From Carnobacterium pleistocenium FTR1 (GTDB lineage Bacteria; Bacillota; Bacilli; Lactobacillales; Carnobacteriaceae): a DNA stretch of 64,000 nucleotides. Below the pieces are notes generated by a model that ran no database searches, was not told the DNA's origin, and was given only the letters and a program-made list of their open reading frames with translations. A program made the position numbers and the translations under genes. This document shows positions 10,292-18,626 of this stretch, piece by piece (the first letter of the stretch is position 1; each line of letters opens with the position of its first letter). The stretch is from NCBI RefSeq assembly GCF_000744285.1, contig NZ_JQLQ01000002.1, positions 1 through 64,000 on the forward strand, written 5' to 3'.

Positions 10292-11135
10292 TAAGAATTT
10301 CGGGAAACGCAATAGCCAACCAAAAAAAGGGAATTTTTCAAAAAAGCCAGATAGAAAATTTAGTAAGCCAGTTGAAGATTCAGTGGAAGAAAAAGAAATA
10401 GATCATGACTTAGTAGCAGGGCGCATACCAGCTATTGAAGTATTAAAATCAGAACGGGACATCAACAAAATCTTTTTGCAAGAAGGTTTAAGCGGATCTA
10501 AAATGGAAGACATTCAAAATTTAGCTAAAAAACGCAGCATTCAAATCTCGCTGGTACCTAAAGCTAAATTGGACCAATTAGTCGATGGTATGAATCACCA
10601 AGGAGTAGTTGTTGCAGCTTCTGCTTTTCAGTATGCAACAATTGATGATTTATTCGCAGTAGCGGCGCAAAAAAATGAAGATCCATTTTTCATTCTTTTA
10701 GATGGAGTTGAAGATCCTCATAACTTAGGTTCAATCATGAGAACAGCGGATGCAATTGGCGCCCATGGAATCATTATTCCCAAAAGACGAGCTGTAGGTT
10801 TAACAGCTACAGTTGCTAAAGCATCAACAGGAGCGATAGAGCATGTAGCAGTTGCGCGAGTAACGAACTTAGTTCAAGCAATCAAAGAACTAAAAGAACG
10901 CGGATTATGGTTATATGGAACCGATATGGAAGGTCAAGACTACCGTCAGTGGGAAACGACTTTACCTATTGGTTTAGTGATGGGCAATGAAGGCAAAGGG
11001 ATTTCTCGTTTAGTAAAAGAACAGATGGACGGCATGGTCACTATACCAATGACCGGACACGTTCAAAGTTTGAATGCTAGTGTGGCAGCCAGCTTATTGA
11101 TGTATGAAGTATATCGTGGTAGAAATAAAATTTAA
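10278..11135 (+). CDS. rlmB: 23S rRNA (guanosine-2'-O-)-methyltransferase RlmB family
   Basis: This is a SPOUT-class, SAM-dependent 2'-O-methyltransferase acting on 23S rRNA. Residues 1-45 are a basic, lysine-rich extension. A substrate-binding domain follows (ValAlaGlyArgIlePro near 47), then the knotted catalytic domain with DPHNLGSIMRTADA near 150, VMGNEGKGIS near 238 and SLNASVAASLLMYE near 265. The exact nucleotide modified cannot be deduced; TrmH/RlmB members share these motifs. Overlap with mrnC suggests a joint rRNA maturation module. Confidence 0.92.
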   Translation: MTRDNKNFGKRNSQPKKGNFSKKPDRKFSKPVEDSVEEKEIDHDLVAGRIPAIEVLKSERDINKIFLQEGLSGSKMEDIQNLAKKRSIQISLVPKAKLDQLVDGMNHQGVVVAASAFQYATIDDLFAVAAQKNEDPFFILLDGVEDPHNLGSIMRTADAIGAHGIIIPKRRAVGLTATVAKASTGAIEHVAVARVTNLVQAIKELKERGLWLYGTDMEGQDYRQWETTLPIGLVMGNEGKGISRLVKEQMDGMVTIPMTGHVQSLNASVAASLLMYEVYRGRNKI

Positions 11136-11170
11136 CTAAAAATAGTTAGACGGAGAGGGGGTCAAATAGC

Positions 11171-11695
11171 ATGAGAAAAGAGTTGCTGATTGTTGATGGA
11201 TATAATATTATTGGAGCGTGGCCGCATTTAGTGAAATTAAAGAATCAAGATAAGATGGAAGACGCTCGAGACTCATTATTGCATGAATTATCCAATTACC
11301 AAAAATATACAGGCATAAAAATTCGGGTGGTATTTGATGCCCAATTTGTTCCTGGACTCCAACAGTCTTATCAAAAATATCAATTATCGGTTATTTTCAC
11401 GAAAGAAGGAGAAACTGCGGATAGTTATATAGAACGCATTGTTGGAATTGAAAATACGATAGTTACACAAGTAACCGTCGCAACAAGTGACCTTGCAGAA
11501 CAATGGGTCGTTTTTCAAAAAGGGGCTTTGCGAAAATCAGCTAACGAACTTTTTAATGATGTTAAACGTATTAAAAAAGCGATTGAAGCAGATACTCAAG
11601 AGTATCGCTTACAAAGTTATCGCAGAAATTCACCTTGGTCGCACGATCAATTGAACAACTTAGAAAAATTGAGAGATGATTTAACTAAGCGTTAA
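11171..11695 (+). CDS. rae1: NYN-domain ribosome-associated endoribonuclease (Rae1/YacP)
   Basis: The protein starts with the PIN-like NYN motif LLIVDGYNIIGAW (Asp metal ligand) and retains further conserved acids, including VVFDAQ near 57 and TADSYIE near 83. In Bacillus subtilis the orthologue cleaves mRNA in the ribosomal A site. The 174-aa length and position after rlmB match that family. Start ATG 11171 follows GGAGAGGGGG. Confidence 0.9.
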   Translation: MRKELLIVDGYNIIGAWPHLVKLKNQDKMEDARDSLLHELSNYQKYTGIKIRVVFDAQFVPGLQQSYQKYQLSVIFTKEGETADSYIERIVGIENTIVTQVTVATSDLAEQWVVFQKGALRKSANELFNDVKRIKKAIEADTQEYRLQSYRRNSPWSHDQLNNLEKLRDDLTKR

Positions 11696-11801
11696 CTAGA
11701 GTTAGTACTGTTTTGAGAGTTTTCGAGAATGGTAGACAATCTAAATAACTAACGTTATTAATTTGAGCTTAGCAATTTAGCCATTAAAGGAGGTAGCAGG
11801 A

Positions 11802-12401
11802 TTGGCAGATGAAGAAGAGACATTCTCACTTATGAGCGATGAAACATTGATTCGTATGATTAAAGATGGAGACGGGTATCCGTTCCAGTTTTTATTTAGC
11901 CGGTATCATCCCCTTGTGACCAATTTAACGAAAGAGTATTACCTTAAAAGTTATGAGAAAGAAGATTTATGGCAAGAAGCACGAATGGTCTTTCACAAAA
12001 CAATCCAGACTTACGACAAAGATAAAGGACATACATTTGGAAATTTCTATAAATTGAATTTTAAGCATCATATTTTTAGTTTGATTCGAAAAGATATGGC
12101 TAAGAAAAGGCGCATTGAAAAAATTGCTGAGTCATTAGATGGTATGTTAGAAAAAGGAATGAGTCCTCAATACATAATGAATGGAAAAGAGGGATTATCT
12201 GCGTTAGATATTTTACAAGTCAAAGAAAAATTAGCAGGTTACCACTATACGTTGTCAAAGTTAGAACAGCAAGTGTTTTCGCTCTACTTAAAAAATAAAG
12301 AAATAGATGAGATTGCTGAACAATTGAATTGTGATAGTCTACAAATAAAAAATGCATTAGATCGGTGCAAGCGCAAAATGAAACAGATATTAGATGACTA
12401 G
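11802..12401 (+). CDS. sigH: RNA polymerase sigma factor, SigH family
   Basis: The protein has sigma-70 region 2 (EDLWQEARMVFHKTIQTYD near 50-68, with downstream aromatic residues) and a region 4 helix-turn-helix (KEIDEIAEQLNC near 165-176). It occupies the conserved sigH slot after rae1, where Bacillus SigH acts in stationary phase and competence. I use TTG 11802 because AAAGGAGG lies 7 bases upstream; the next in-frame ATG (11835) lacks a site. Here the usual downstream neighbour rpmG is displaced about 7 kb by the EET island. Its regulon in this organism is unknown. Confidence 0.87.
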   Translation: MADEEETFSLMSDETLIRMIKDGDGYPFQFLFSRYHPLVTNLTKEYYLKSYEKEDLWQEARMVFHKTIQTYDKDKGHTFGNFYKLNFKHHIFSLIRKDMAKKRRIEKIAESLDGMLEKGMSPQYIMNGKEGLSALDILQVKEKLAGYHYTLSKLEQQVFSLYLKNKEIDEIAEQLNCDSLQIKNALDRCKRKMKQILDD

Positions 12402-12498
12402 CTATAGAAAAACTTTCTATTAATTGAAATGACAACGCTTTCTTGATAGGTTTTGATTTTTTGAACAAAAGCTCTACCATTCTCGTAAGGTTTCAAAA

Positions 12499-12545
12499 CA
12501 AAAAAACAAGATTAGGGTCGTAAGCCTAAGTCTTGTTTTTTTGTT
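12499..12545. terminator. Bidirectional terminator between sigH and dmkB
   Basis: AACAAGA-TTAGG pairs with CCTAA-TCTTGTT around the loop near 12517-12524. The stem is flanked by A-rich sequence on the left and T-rich on the right. It lies between the convergent sigH and dmkB genes and would serve both strands. Confidence 0.85.
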
Positions 12546-12561
12546 CCTACAGTCTGAAATA

Positions 12562-13542
12562 TTAGATTATTCGTTGCAACAATGACGTAGTTACTTTACG
12601 AATAATCTCTTTTTCTGCAGTATCTGGTAATTGGTCGATGCGTTTCAAGGCTTTAAAAGTATATTTACGGGCTAAACGTTGAGCTTCATCTAAGCCACCT
12701 AAGTCAATCACTAATTTCTGGACCTTGTGTGTATCCTCGTTAGTTATCTGCTCTCTTTTTTTAAGTAATTCTTTAAAGATAGAAGGATTTTTTCGAATAG
12801 CGTAAATAAGAGGAGCAGAATAGATGCCCTGTCGCATATCTTCTAAAACAGGTTTTCCAAAAGATTCCGCTGTCTGCGAATAATCTAGAACATCATCCAT
12901 AATTTGAAAGGCCATTCCAATATGGCTTCCAATATAATAACAATGTCTAGCGAATTTTTCAGTTTGGCCACCTTCTAATGCTCCGGAATAACAAGCAAGG
13001 GCAAATAATTGAGCTGTTTTGCCAGATATTTGAGTCAAATAATTTCGAATAGTTATTTTTTGGTGATACCTTAAATTCATTTGATCAATTTCGCCCATTA
13101 AGATTCGTTCCATCCCGCTAGTGTTAATCTGCATTTGCTTCATAGAGTTAGAATAATCTGTTAGTAGCTTAAATGAAATGGTAAACAGGTAATCACCAGC
13201 ATATACAGCTACATCTTTACCGTATTTTGATTGTATTGTATTTTGACCACGTCGTTTAGGCGAATCGTCGATGATGTCATCATGAATTAAAGTAGCCATA
13301 TGCAATACTTCGATAGCAGCCGCAAAAGCGCGTGCTCGACTAGGGTCATGATCTTCTCCGAAAGTTGAAAAAAGCAAAGTGTAAGCTGGGCGAACGAGTT
13401 TTCCACCAGTATGCATCATGTCAATTAAAGCATGTTCAATTGGTTTATTGCGAAGACGAATTTTTGAATCCATTAATTCAATGGTTTGGATCAATTCAGA
13501 TTGTAATTCAGGGTAGGCTTCCCACATAGGATGGATCTGCAT
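12562..13542 (-). CDS. dmkB: Polyprenyl diphosphate synthase, EET locus (DmkB)
   Basis: This trans-isoprenyl diphosphate synthase elongates allylic diphosphates with IPP to make the quinone side chain. Both aspartate-rich motifs are present: LIHDDIIDDS near residue 90 and FQIMDDVLDY near 217, plus the GGKLVRP motif near 48. Alone it resembles any heptaprenyl synthase component II, but its partners (eetB, ndh2, dmkA, fmnB, pplA) place it in the EET-dedicated demethylmenaquinone pathway described in Listeria. ATG 13542 follows AAAGGGG. Confidence 0.88.
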   Translation of the reverse strand: MQIHPMWEAYPELQSELIQTIELMDSKIRLRNKPIEHALIDMMHTGGKLVRPAYTLLFSTFGEDHDPSRARAFAAAIEVLHMATLIHDDIIDDSPKRRGQNTIQSKYGKDVAVYAGDYLFTISFKLLTDYSNSMKQMQINTSGMERILMGEIDQMNLRYHQKITIRNYLTQISGKTAQLFALACYSGALEGGQTEKFARHCYYIGSHIGMAFQIMDDVLDYSQTAESFGKPVLEDMRQGIYSAPLIYAIRKNPSIFKELLKKREQITNEDTHKVQKLVIDLGGLDEAQRLARKYTFKALKRIDQLPDTAEKEIIRKVTTSLLQRII

Positions 13543-13600
13543 GTGTATTCCCCTTTCGTTTTATAAAGTTAAGCACAATAGGCTGTGACTTTTTAAGAAT

Positions 13601-14161
13601 TTACATAAGTGTTGTTGCGTCATTTTTTTCATTAATCTGGTGAGCATGATTTTGGAAATTTTTTAGTGTTCGCACGTGAGTCATCAAATAATTAGCGGCA
13701 ATACCAATAGCAATACCAGATAAAATCCCCATAAAGGATAGAATAGGCAAGTAAAGCATGACGGTCCAAGTTTGAGAGATCCAACTTGCAACAGCTAATT
13801 GGCCAACGTTGTGTAATATGCCTCCTGTAGCACTGATTCCAATAATACTGACCCGTTTTGGACCAAGCTGCTTCACTGTCAACATGCCTATATAACTTAG
13901 CAAAGCTCCAGCACAACTGTACATAAATGTAGACAATGTCCCACCGAGAAGAGTGGCCATAATAAGTCTCATCCACACAACTGTAAAACTATCTTTTAGG
14001 GGTAAAGTAAAAATAGCAACAATAGTAATGAGGTTAGCAATCCCGATTTTTGCACCTGGAGCAAAGGCAAAAGGAAAAGGAATACTTCTTTCAACTAAGC
14101 TTAAAATAACAGCTTGAGCTGCTAGCAATGCAATATATACAAGTTTTTGATTTCGAGTCAT
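13601..14161 (-). CDS. eetB: EetB-like Gx transporter / Hpre_diP_synt_I membrane protein
   Basis: This is a hydrophobic 186-aa protein with five to six predicted membrane helices. It resembles the family annotated as heptaprenyl diphosphate synthase component I or Gx transporter, named EetB in electron-transfer loci. The family's exact activity is unresolved. Conserved-looking elements include AFAPGAKIGIANL near 32-44 and GATGGILHNVGQL-like residues near 115. I chose ATG 14161, which has AAGGA 10 bases upstream, over a GTG two codons earlier. It is 58 bases ahead of dmkB. The EetA partner (NusG-II domain) is not present nearby. Confidence 0.75.
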   Translation of the reverse strand: MTRNQKLVYIALLAAQAVILSLVERSIPFPFAFAPGAKIGIANLITIVAIFTLPLKDSFTVVWMRLIMATLLGGTLSTFMYSCAGALLSYIGMLTVKQLGPKRVSIIGISATGGILHNVGQLAVASWISQTWTVMLYLPILSFMGILSGIAIGIAANYLMTHVRTLKNFQNHAHQINEKNDATTLM

Positions 14162-14234
14162 AAACACCAGTCCTTATTTAGGTGAGATTAGTTGATTAAA
14201 TGATTTTTCATTTTAGGAATCCGTCAAAAATAAT

Positions 14235-14277
14235 AAGATAGAAAGAAGAATAACTCGTATATTCTTCTTTCTATCTT
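14235..14277. terminator. Perfect 18-bp hairpin upstream of eetB
   Basis: Bases 14235-14252 are the exact inverse complement of 14260-14277 around a 7-base loop. On the minus strand the stem is followed by TTATTATTTTT. It lies between the ndh2 stop and the eetB start. It can terminate ndh2 read-through or act as an attenuator for eetB-dmkB. Confidence 0.7.
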
Positions 14278-14332
14278 ACCATTTTTTTCTATTTCGTACA
14301 TGGAGTTTCGCTACAATAGCTTTATAATAAAA

Positions 14333-14364
14333 TGAGTGGAGGTAGAGAAACCTACCTTCACTCA
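14333..14364 (-). terminator. Terminator after ndh2
   Basis: A 13-bp stem with one G-T pair (TGAGTGGAGGTAG against CTACCTTCACTCA) has a 6-base loop. Read on the minus strand it is followed by TTTTATTAT. It lies 33 bases past the ndh2 stop. Confidence 0.7.
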
Positions 14365-14396
14365 AAAAATATACATAATATGGTAAGCTCGACTTT

Positions 14397-16250
14397 TTAT
14401 TTATATAAAGATCTTGGTGTGCCATACCACCATTTGCCTGCTATTTTTTGGATCCATGGAATGACATAATAGTCTAAACCAACAGCACGACCAGAACCGT
14501 TCATCAATGCAATAGCAACAAATACGAACCAAAGATTGACCCAGTAGAACATGCCAGATAGAGCAAAGCTGACAACTAAAGCCACAGTAGCCGCACTAGC
14601 TAACCAAGTGAACAATCCTGCAATCAATGCTAAACCAATTGCAAGCTCGACAACTGTCATGAACTTTTGGAAAATTAAAGCTACTTCAGGAGTTGGAATC
14701 ATAAATTCCATAATGCTATTAAACCATTCAGGAGCTTTTGAAAGAATCATCATGGGTTCTTCACCATAAACATAATTCAATCCAAAAATAGGTTGAACTG
14801 CTTCGCTAGCTTCTTCCACTGCTTCGGATGCTCCGGAAGTAGCTTCTTGTAACCAAGCGAACGGTAAAGCGACGGTATCTCCAAACCAACTTTGAGAATC
14901 GAATAAACCAAAGGCCTTTTTCAACCCTTCAATAAGCCACATGCTACCATAGAAGACTCTAAGTGGAACACTCCATAAAACATTGCCGTAACGAGAAAGA
15001 TGACCACGGAAAATATTTCGTTGATTTTTGATATGGAAAAATTCATGGAATATATACTGTACCATATAGTAACCAGAACGAATATCGAAAAAGTATTTTA
15101 AATTAACAATATGTTTCATTAACATAGCTAAGAATCCACTAAGATGGAATTTATCCATTAAATAAGCAACACCGTATTTTGAACCAATAGAAACCATTGT
15201 TCCTTGATAGTTTGATTCAAGTTTATGTTTTTCATTACCTTCAATTGCTGCAATAACATTAATAGCTGCAGTATGTCCGGTTTGTTCAGCAGCTTGTACG
15301 ATTTGAGGAGTAGGTTTTCCTTCTTCTTCTTCATAATACACAAGGTCGCCAATCACATACACATCTTCTAAATTTTTAGCTTCCATAAATTCATTCGCAA
15401 CTAAACGACCAGCACGAGCTTGTTCCATTCCAAATTCTGCTGTATCTGTATTTGCCTTAACACCAGCAGTCCAGACTAAAGTATTTGTTGGGATTTCTTC
15501 GCCGGATTTCAATATAATTGAATCTGCACCAACGCTTATAATAGCAGCATCTTTCATAATTTTGATGCCTTTTTTCGTCATGAATTTTTCTGCTTTATCA
15601 GCATCTTGACGAGGAAGTGCATTTAAGATCGTTGGAGCAGCTTCTACAACGATTAGCTCAATTTCCGAAGCATCAAATTTGTATTCTTTAGCTAGTACAT
15701 CTTTCCAATCTAGTAATTCCCCAACCATTTCGATACCCGTGAATCCAGAACCACAAATAACAAAACGCATCATTGCTGCACGTTTTGCTGAGTCATGTTC
15801 AATGGCTGCAGCTGCAACAGTTGTTTCAATGTGATGGCGTAGACGAACAGCGTCTTCCATTGACCAAAGGGTGAAACCATGTTCTTTAACACCCGGCGTA
15901 CCAAAATCATTTGGTTCTCCACCCATACCTAGAATTAAATAATCATACGTATAAGAGCCATTTTCAGTCGTTACAATTTTTTTATCGTGATCAACAGCGG
16001 TAACATTATCCGTTACTAAGTTAACATTTTGTTTACGGGCAAATAACCGTTGTAAATCGTATTGAATGGCTTCAGGTTCAACCCGTCCTCCAGCTACTTC
16101 ATGTAATTCTGTCATATAAGTAAGGTAAGAGTGGCGATCGATTAAAGTAATCGTTACGTCTTTGTTTTTCTTCAGTTTTTTAGCCAATTGTTTAGTAGCA
16201 GCAACACCTGCAAATCCAGCACCAACAACAACTACATTTGTTTGAGTCAT
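14397..16250 (-). CDS. ndh2: Type II NADH dehydrogenase with C-terminal membrane domain (Ndh2)
   Basis: This flavoprotein oxidises NADH and reduces a membrane quinone without pumping protons. The FAD-binding motif VVVGAGFAGVAAT is at residues 6-18, the NAD-binding motif VICGSGFTGIEM near 164, and the second FAD contact VYVIGDL near 294. At 617 aa it is far longer than ordinary NDH-2 (~400 aa). The extra C-terminus holds hydrophobic segments (VELAIGLALIAGLFTWLASA and following), as in the EET-specific Ndh2 of Listeria. It is divergent from pplA. The promoter region carries Rex-like and palindromic operator candidates. Confidence 0.93.
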   Translation of the reverse strand: MTQTNVVVVGAGFAGVAATKQLAKKLKKNKDVTITLIDRHSYLTYMTELHEVAGGRVEPEAIQYDLQRLFARKQNVNLVTDNVTAVDHDKKIVTTENGSYTYDYLILGMGGEPNDFGTPGVKEHGFTLWSMEDAVRLRHHIETTVAAAAIEHDSAKRAAMMRFVICGSGFTGIEMVGELLDWKDVLAKEYKFDASEIELIVVEAAPTILNALPRQDADKAEKFMTKKGIKIMKDAAIISVGADSIILKSGEEIPTNTLVWTAGVKANTDTAEFGMEQARAGRLVANEFMEAKNLEDVYVIGDLVYYEEEEGKPTPQIVQAAEQTGHTAAINVIAAIEGNEKHKLESNYQGTMVSIGSKYGVAYLMDKFHLSGFLAMLMKHIVNLKYFFDIRSGYYMVQYIFHEFFHIKNQRNIFRGHLSRYGNVLWSVPLRVFYGSMWLIEGLKKAFGLFDSQSWFGDTVALPFAWLQEATSGASEAVEEASEAVQPIFGLNYVYGEEPMMILSKAPEWFNSIMEFMIPTPEVALIFQKFMTVVELAIGLALIAGLFTWLASAATVALVVSFALSGMFYWVNLWFVFVAIALMNGSGRAVGLDYYVIPWIQKIAGKWWYGTPRSLYK

Positions 16251-16346
16251 TTTTCTAGCTCCTTTTTTACCATTTTTTTTATAAAATATATAATATAAAG
16301 AGGAATAAATTGAAAAAATAAAATAGATTACTAAAAATAATCAAGT

Positions 16347-16364
16347 TAGTTAAATGTTTCACAA
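16347..16364. promoter_or_regulatory. Rex-like operator in the ndh2 leader
   Basis: TAGTTAA-ATGT-TTCACAA matches the Rex consensus TTGTGAA-N4-TTCACAA at 12 of 14 specified bases, with a perfect right half. It lies just downstream of the inferred ndh2 transcription start, where binding would block transcription. Rex senses NADH/NAD and controls ndh in Bacillus, so the context fits. No rex gene is in this window. Confidence 0.45.
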
Positions 16365-16366
16365 CT

Positions 16367-16381
16367 ATATGATAATCATAT
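16367..16381. promoter_or_regulatory. 7-1-7 palindrome overlapping the ndh2 -10 element
   Basis: ATATGAT-A-ATCATAT is a perfect 7-1-7 palindrome whose right end overlaps the ndh2 -10 box. The 7-1-7 layout is that of Fur-family repressors. It matches the PerR consensus at 10 of 14 and the Fur consensus at fewer positions. Regulator identity is open. Confidence 0.4.
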
Positions 16382-16408
16382 TATACAAAAAATAAGTAGA
16401 TATGTCTA
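16380..16408 (-). promoter_or_regulatory. Promoter of ndh2
   Basis: On the minus strand TAGACA (16403-16408) and TATAAT (16380-16385) are separated by exactly 17 bases. The start would lie near 16373, giving a ~120-base leader before the ndh2 ATG. Confidence 0.7.
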
Positions 16409-16768
16409 GGTTTAAAAGAACATTCTCTTTAAAAAAGAATCTTTTAATTCAAATTTCTAATTAAAAATCTTTTTTTTATGAAATAATTATCAAACTTTTC
16501 TTGAAAACGGTGTTAAACCAAAGAAAAAATAAAGTAAACGACCACAAAGGCTTGTCACATTATAGACAAACTCACTATTTGGCAAGAAACAACTAAAAAA
16601 TTTTAAAAAAACTAACGATTTGTGATTTATGAAACATTTAATTGAGCTAACTATTATCTTAAGTTAGCTATTTAATGGAAGTTTAAATACTGATAAATAA
16701 GGACTATGCATTTTTTTATCAAGCTATTTGAAAAAAATGTTTAAAAAAAAGCAATCCATGTGAAGTTA
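16409..16768. other. AT-rich divergent intergenic region, no gene seen
   Basis: This is the middle of the 0.63-kb space between ndh2 and pplA. I find no coding sequence. The only clear structure is a perfect 8-bp inverted repeat, AGCTAACT/AGTTAGCT (16645-16652 with 16662-16669, 9-base loop), without a T-run. It could be an operator or a leader element. Confidence 0.5.
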
Positions 16769-16797
16769 TAGACAATAAAAAAGAAAACAGCTATACT
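16769..16797 (+). promoter_or_regulatory. Promoter of pplA
   Basis: TAGACA (16769-16774) and TATACT (16792-16797) are 17 bases apart. The -35 hexamer is identical to that of the divergent ndh2 promoter. The start near 16804 lies downstream of the in-frame codon at 16799, which supports the later ATG for pplA. Confidence 0.65.
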
Positions 16798-16882
16798 TAT
16801 GGTAGGTAGTCGGCTGGATGAAGTAGCTCGTTTATTTTCATTAAGTAGGGCAGACTATAAGAAGAGTATGGGGGATTATGTT

Positions 16883-17368
16883 ATGGAATTTAAAAAAGGG
16901 TTGAAGTTGGTATCAGTCGTTTTTGCATCAACATTAGTTTTAGCAGCATGCGGTTCTGATGATGCGGCTAATGCAGGAAGTTCAGCAGTTGTTGAATCAG
17001 AAAAATTGCAAGATGGTAGCTATATGTTAGAAGAAAAAAATCTTGATGATAACGGTTGGAGCGTTGTTTTTGGTATGACAGTAGAGGACAATAAGATTAC
17101 TGAATCTAGCTATGATTATGTAAATGATGCTGGAGCATTGAAAACAGAAGATGCAGAATATCAAAAAGCGATGGAAGAAAAAGTAGGAACTGGTCCTGCA
17201 GATTACATTCCAGCGTATAACCAAGCTTTAGTTGATGCGCAAGATCCTTCGTCAGTAGAAGTTATTTCTGGAGCAACTCATTCATACGATTTATTTGTTG
17301 AATATGCTCAACAATTGGTAGATGCAGCAGCGGAAGGCAATACAGAAAAAATTGAAATTGATAACTAA
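16883..17368 (+). CDS. pplA: FMN-binding extracellular lipoprotein, short PplA
   Basis: This 161-aa protein begins with a lipoprotein signal (FKKGLKLVSVVFASTLVLAACG); the lipobox LAAC cysteine is the predicted lipid anchor. The rest is one FMN_bind domain ending in SGATHS near residue 128. In this family the last Ser/Thr of SGATx[ST] receives covalent FMN from ApbE/FmnB, encoded next. Listeria PplA has two flavinylation sites; here only one is visible. I chose ATG 16883 because it directly precedes the signal peptide, has GGGGG upstream, and the longer reading starts before the promoter's start site. Expected role: surface electron shuttle of the EET chain. Confidence 0.87.
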   Translation: MEFKKGLKLVSVVFASTLVLAACGSDDAANAGSSAVVESEKLQDGSYMLEEKNLDDNGWSVVFGMTVEDNKITESSYDYVNDAGALKTEDAEYQKAMEEKVGTGPADYIPAYNQALVDAQDPSSVEVISGATHSYDLFVEYAQQLVDAAAEGNTEKIEIDN

Positions 17369-17406
17369 ACCCTTTTAAAGAGTTATTTAACTGAGGGAAG
17401 ATAACC

Positions 17407-17435
17407 TTGATAAAGATTGTAAAGGTCAATATAAA
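17407..17435 (+). promoter_or_regulatory. Promoter upstream of fmnB
   Basis: TTGATA (17407-17412) and TATAAA (17430-17435) have 17-base spacing in the pplA-fmnB gap. It would allow fmnB-dmkA expression apart from pplA. Confidence 0.5.
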
Positions 17436-17540
17436 ATGACATAATATAGAGGGTCTTAGATAAATTTCTAGGGCTCATTTATTTTTAAATAAAATTAGTG
17501 AAAAGATATACAAATAGTTGGATTATAAGGAGTTTTTTTA

Positions 17541-18608
17541 ATGGAAAAACATAGGCTGATAAAAGTGATACTTTCTTTACTGGCTATAGTGTTCTTACTT
17601 GTTGGTTGTAGGGAAACAACTAGCGTGAAGGAGCGGATGTTAGCTGAAGAACCTTTTGAAAGAACTGAGTTTTTAATGGGAACGGTGGTAAAAGTTACGA
17701 TTTATAATCAAGACCAACAAGCAGCTTTAGACGCGGCTTTTAATCGACTTGAGGAGCTGGCGGGCTTGATTACTGTTGATGAAGAAGAAGAGAATTCAGA
17801 AGTCGAAAAAATTAATGAACAAGCTGGTACAAAACCTGTCCAAGTATCTGATGATTTATATTATTTGTTGCAGGCGGCTTTTGATTATAGCGAAAGTACG
17901 GTAGGCAGTTTTGATATGACGATTGGGCCGATTACTGAATTGTGGCATATTGGTTTTGATGATGCTAGAAAGCCAGAGCAATCTGAAATTGATGAAACAT
18001 TGGCATTGGTTGATTACTCAAAAGTGCAGTTCGATGATGATGCTCAAACCGTCTACCTTCCAAAAGAGAAGATGCGATTAGATCTAGGAGCTATTGCTAA
18101 AGGATTTATTACGGATGAAGTAGTAGAAGTGCTGAAAGAACATGAAGTGGATACGGCTATTGTTGATTTAGGCGGGAATATCTATGTATTAGGCGACAGT
18201 ACTAGAGGCGAAGGTGTAGGCTGGAATGTGGGCATTCAAGATCCATTCGAAACTCGTGGAACAATCTTAGGTTCTCTAGCTTTAAGTAGTCGGTCAATCG
18301 TAACATCTGGAATCTACGAGCGTTTTCTTGAAGTGGATGGGACAAACTACCATCACTTGATGAACCCTGAGACAGGATATCCCTTTGATAATGAATTGGC
18401 AGGAGTGAGTGTGATCACTAAAAAATCTATTGATGGTGATGGATTATCAACCTCATTGTTTTCTAAAGGATTAGAAGAAGGACTGGAATACGTTAATACA
18501 TTAGAAGATGTTGATGCAATATTTGTAACGAAAGACAAAAATGTCTATATATCTGACGGTTTGAAAGGATCATTTAGATTAACAAATGATGATTTTACGT
18601 TAAAATGA
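17541..18608 (+). CDS. fmnB: FAD:protein FMN transferase lipoprotein (ApbE/FmnB)
   Basis: ApbE-type enzymes cleave FAD and attach FMN to Thr/Ser of target proteins, here presumably PplA. The N-terminus has a lipoprotein signal with lipobox LVGC near residue 23, so it acts outside the membrane. Family motifs include TEFLMGTVVKVTIY near 42-55, LDLGAIAKGFITDE near 175-188, DLGGNIYVLG near 207-216, and HHLMNPETGYP near 271-281. The length of 355 aa is normal. It is followed after 18 bases by dmkA. Confidence 0.92.
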   Translation: MEKHRLIKVILSLLAIVFLLVGCRETTSVKERMLAEEPFERTEFLMGTVVKVTIYNQDQQAALDAAFNRLEELAGLITVDEEEENSEVEKINEQAGTKPVQVSDDLYYLLQAAFDYSESTVGSFDMTIGPITELWHIGFDDARKPEQSEIDETLALVDYSKVQFDDDAQTVYLPKEKMRLDLGAIAKGFITDEVVEVLKEHEVDTAIVDLGGNIYVLGDSTRGEGVGWNVGIQDPFETRGTILGSLALSSRSIVTSGIYERFLEVDGTNYHHLMNPETGYPFDNELAGVSVITKKSIDGDGLSTSLFSKGLEEGLEYVNTLEDVDAIFVTKDKNVYISDGLKGSFRLTNDDFTLK

Positions 18609-18626
18609 AAATAAAGAGGGATAAAA

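Noticed and set aside
14235-14277. IS-like terminal inverted repeat
   Set aside because: The two arms are only 7 bases apart with no transposase; it is a single hairpin.
16799-16882. N-terminal extension of PplA by 28 residues
   Set aside because: The extension would begin at or before the predicted transcription start and would bury the lipoprotein signal peptide inside the protein.
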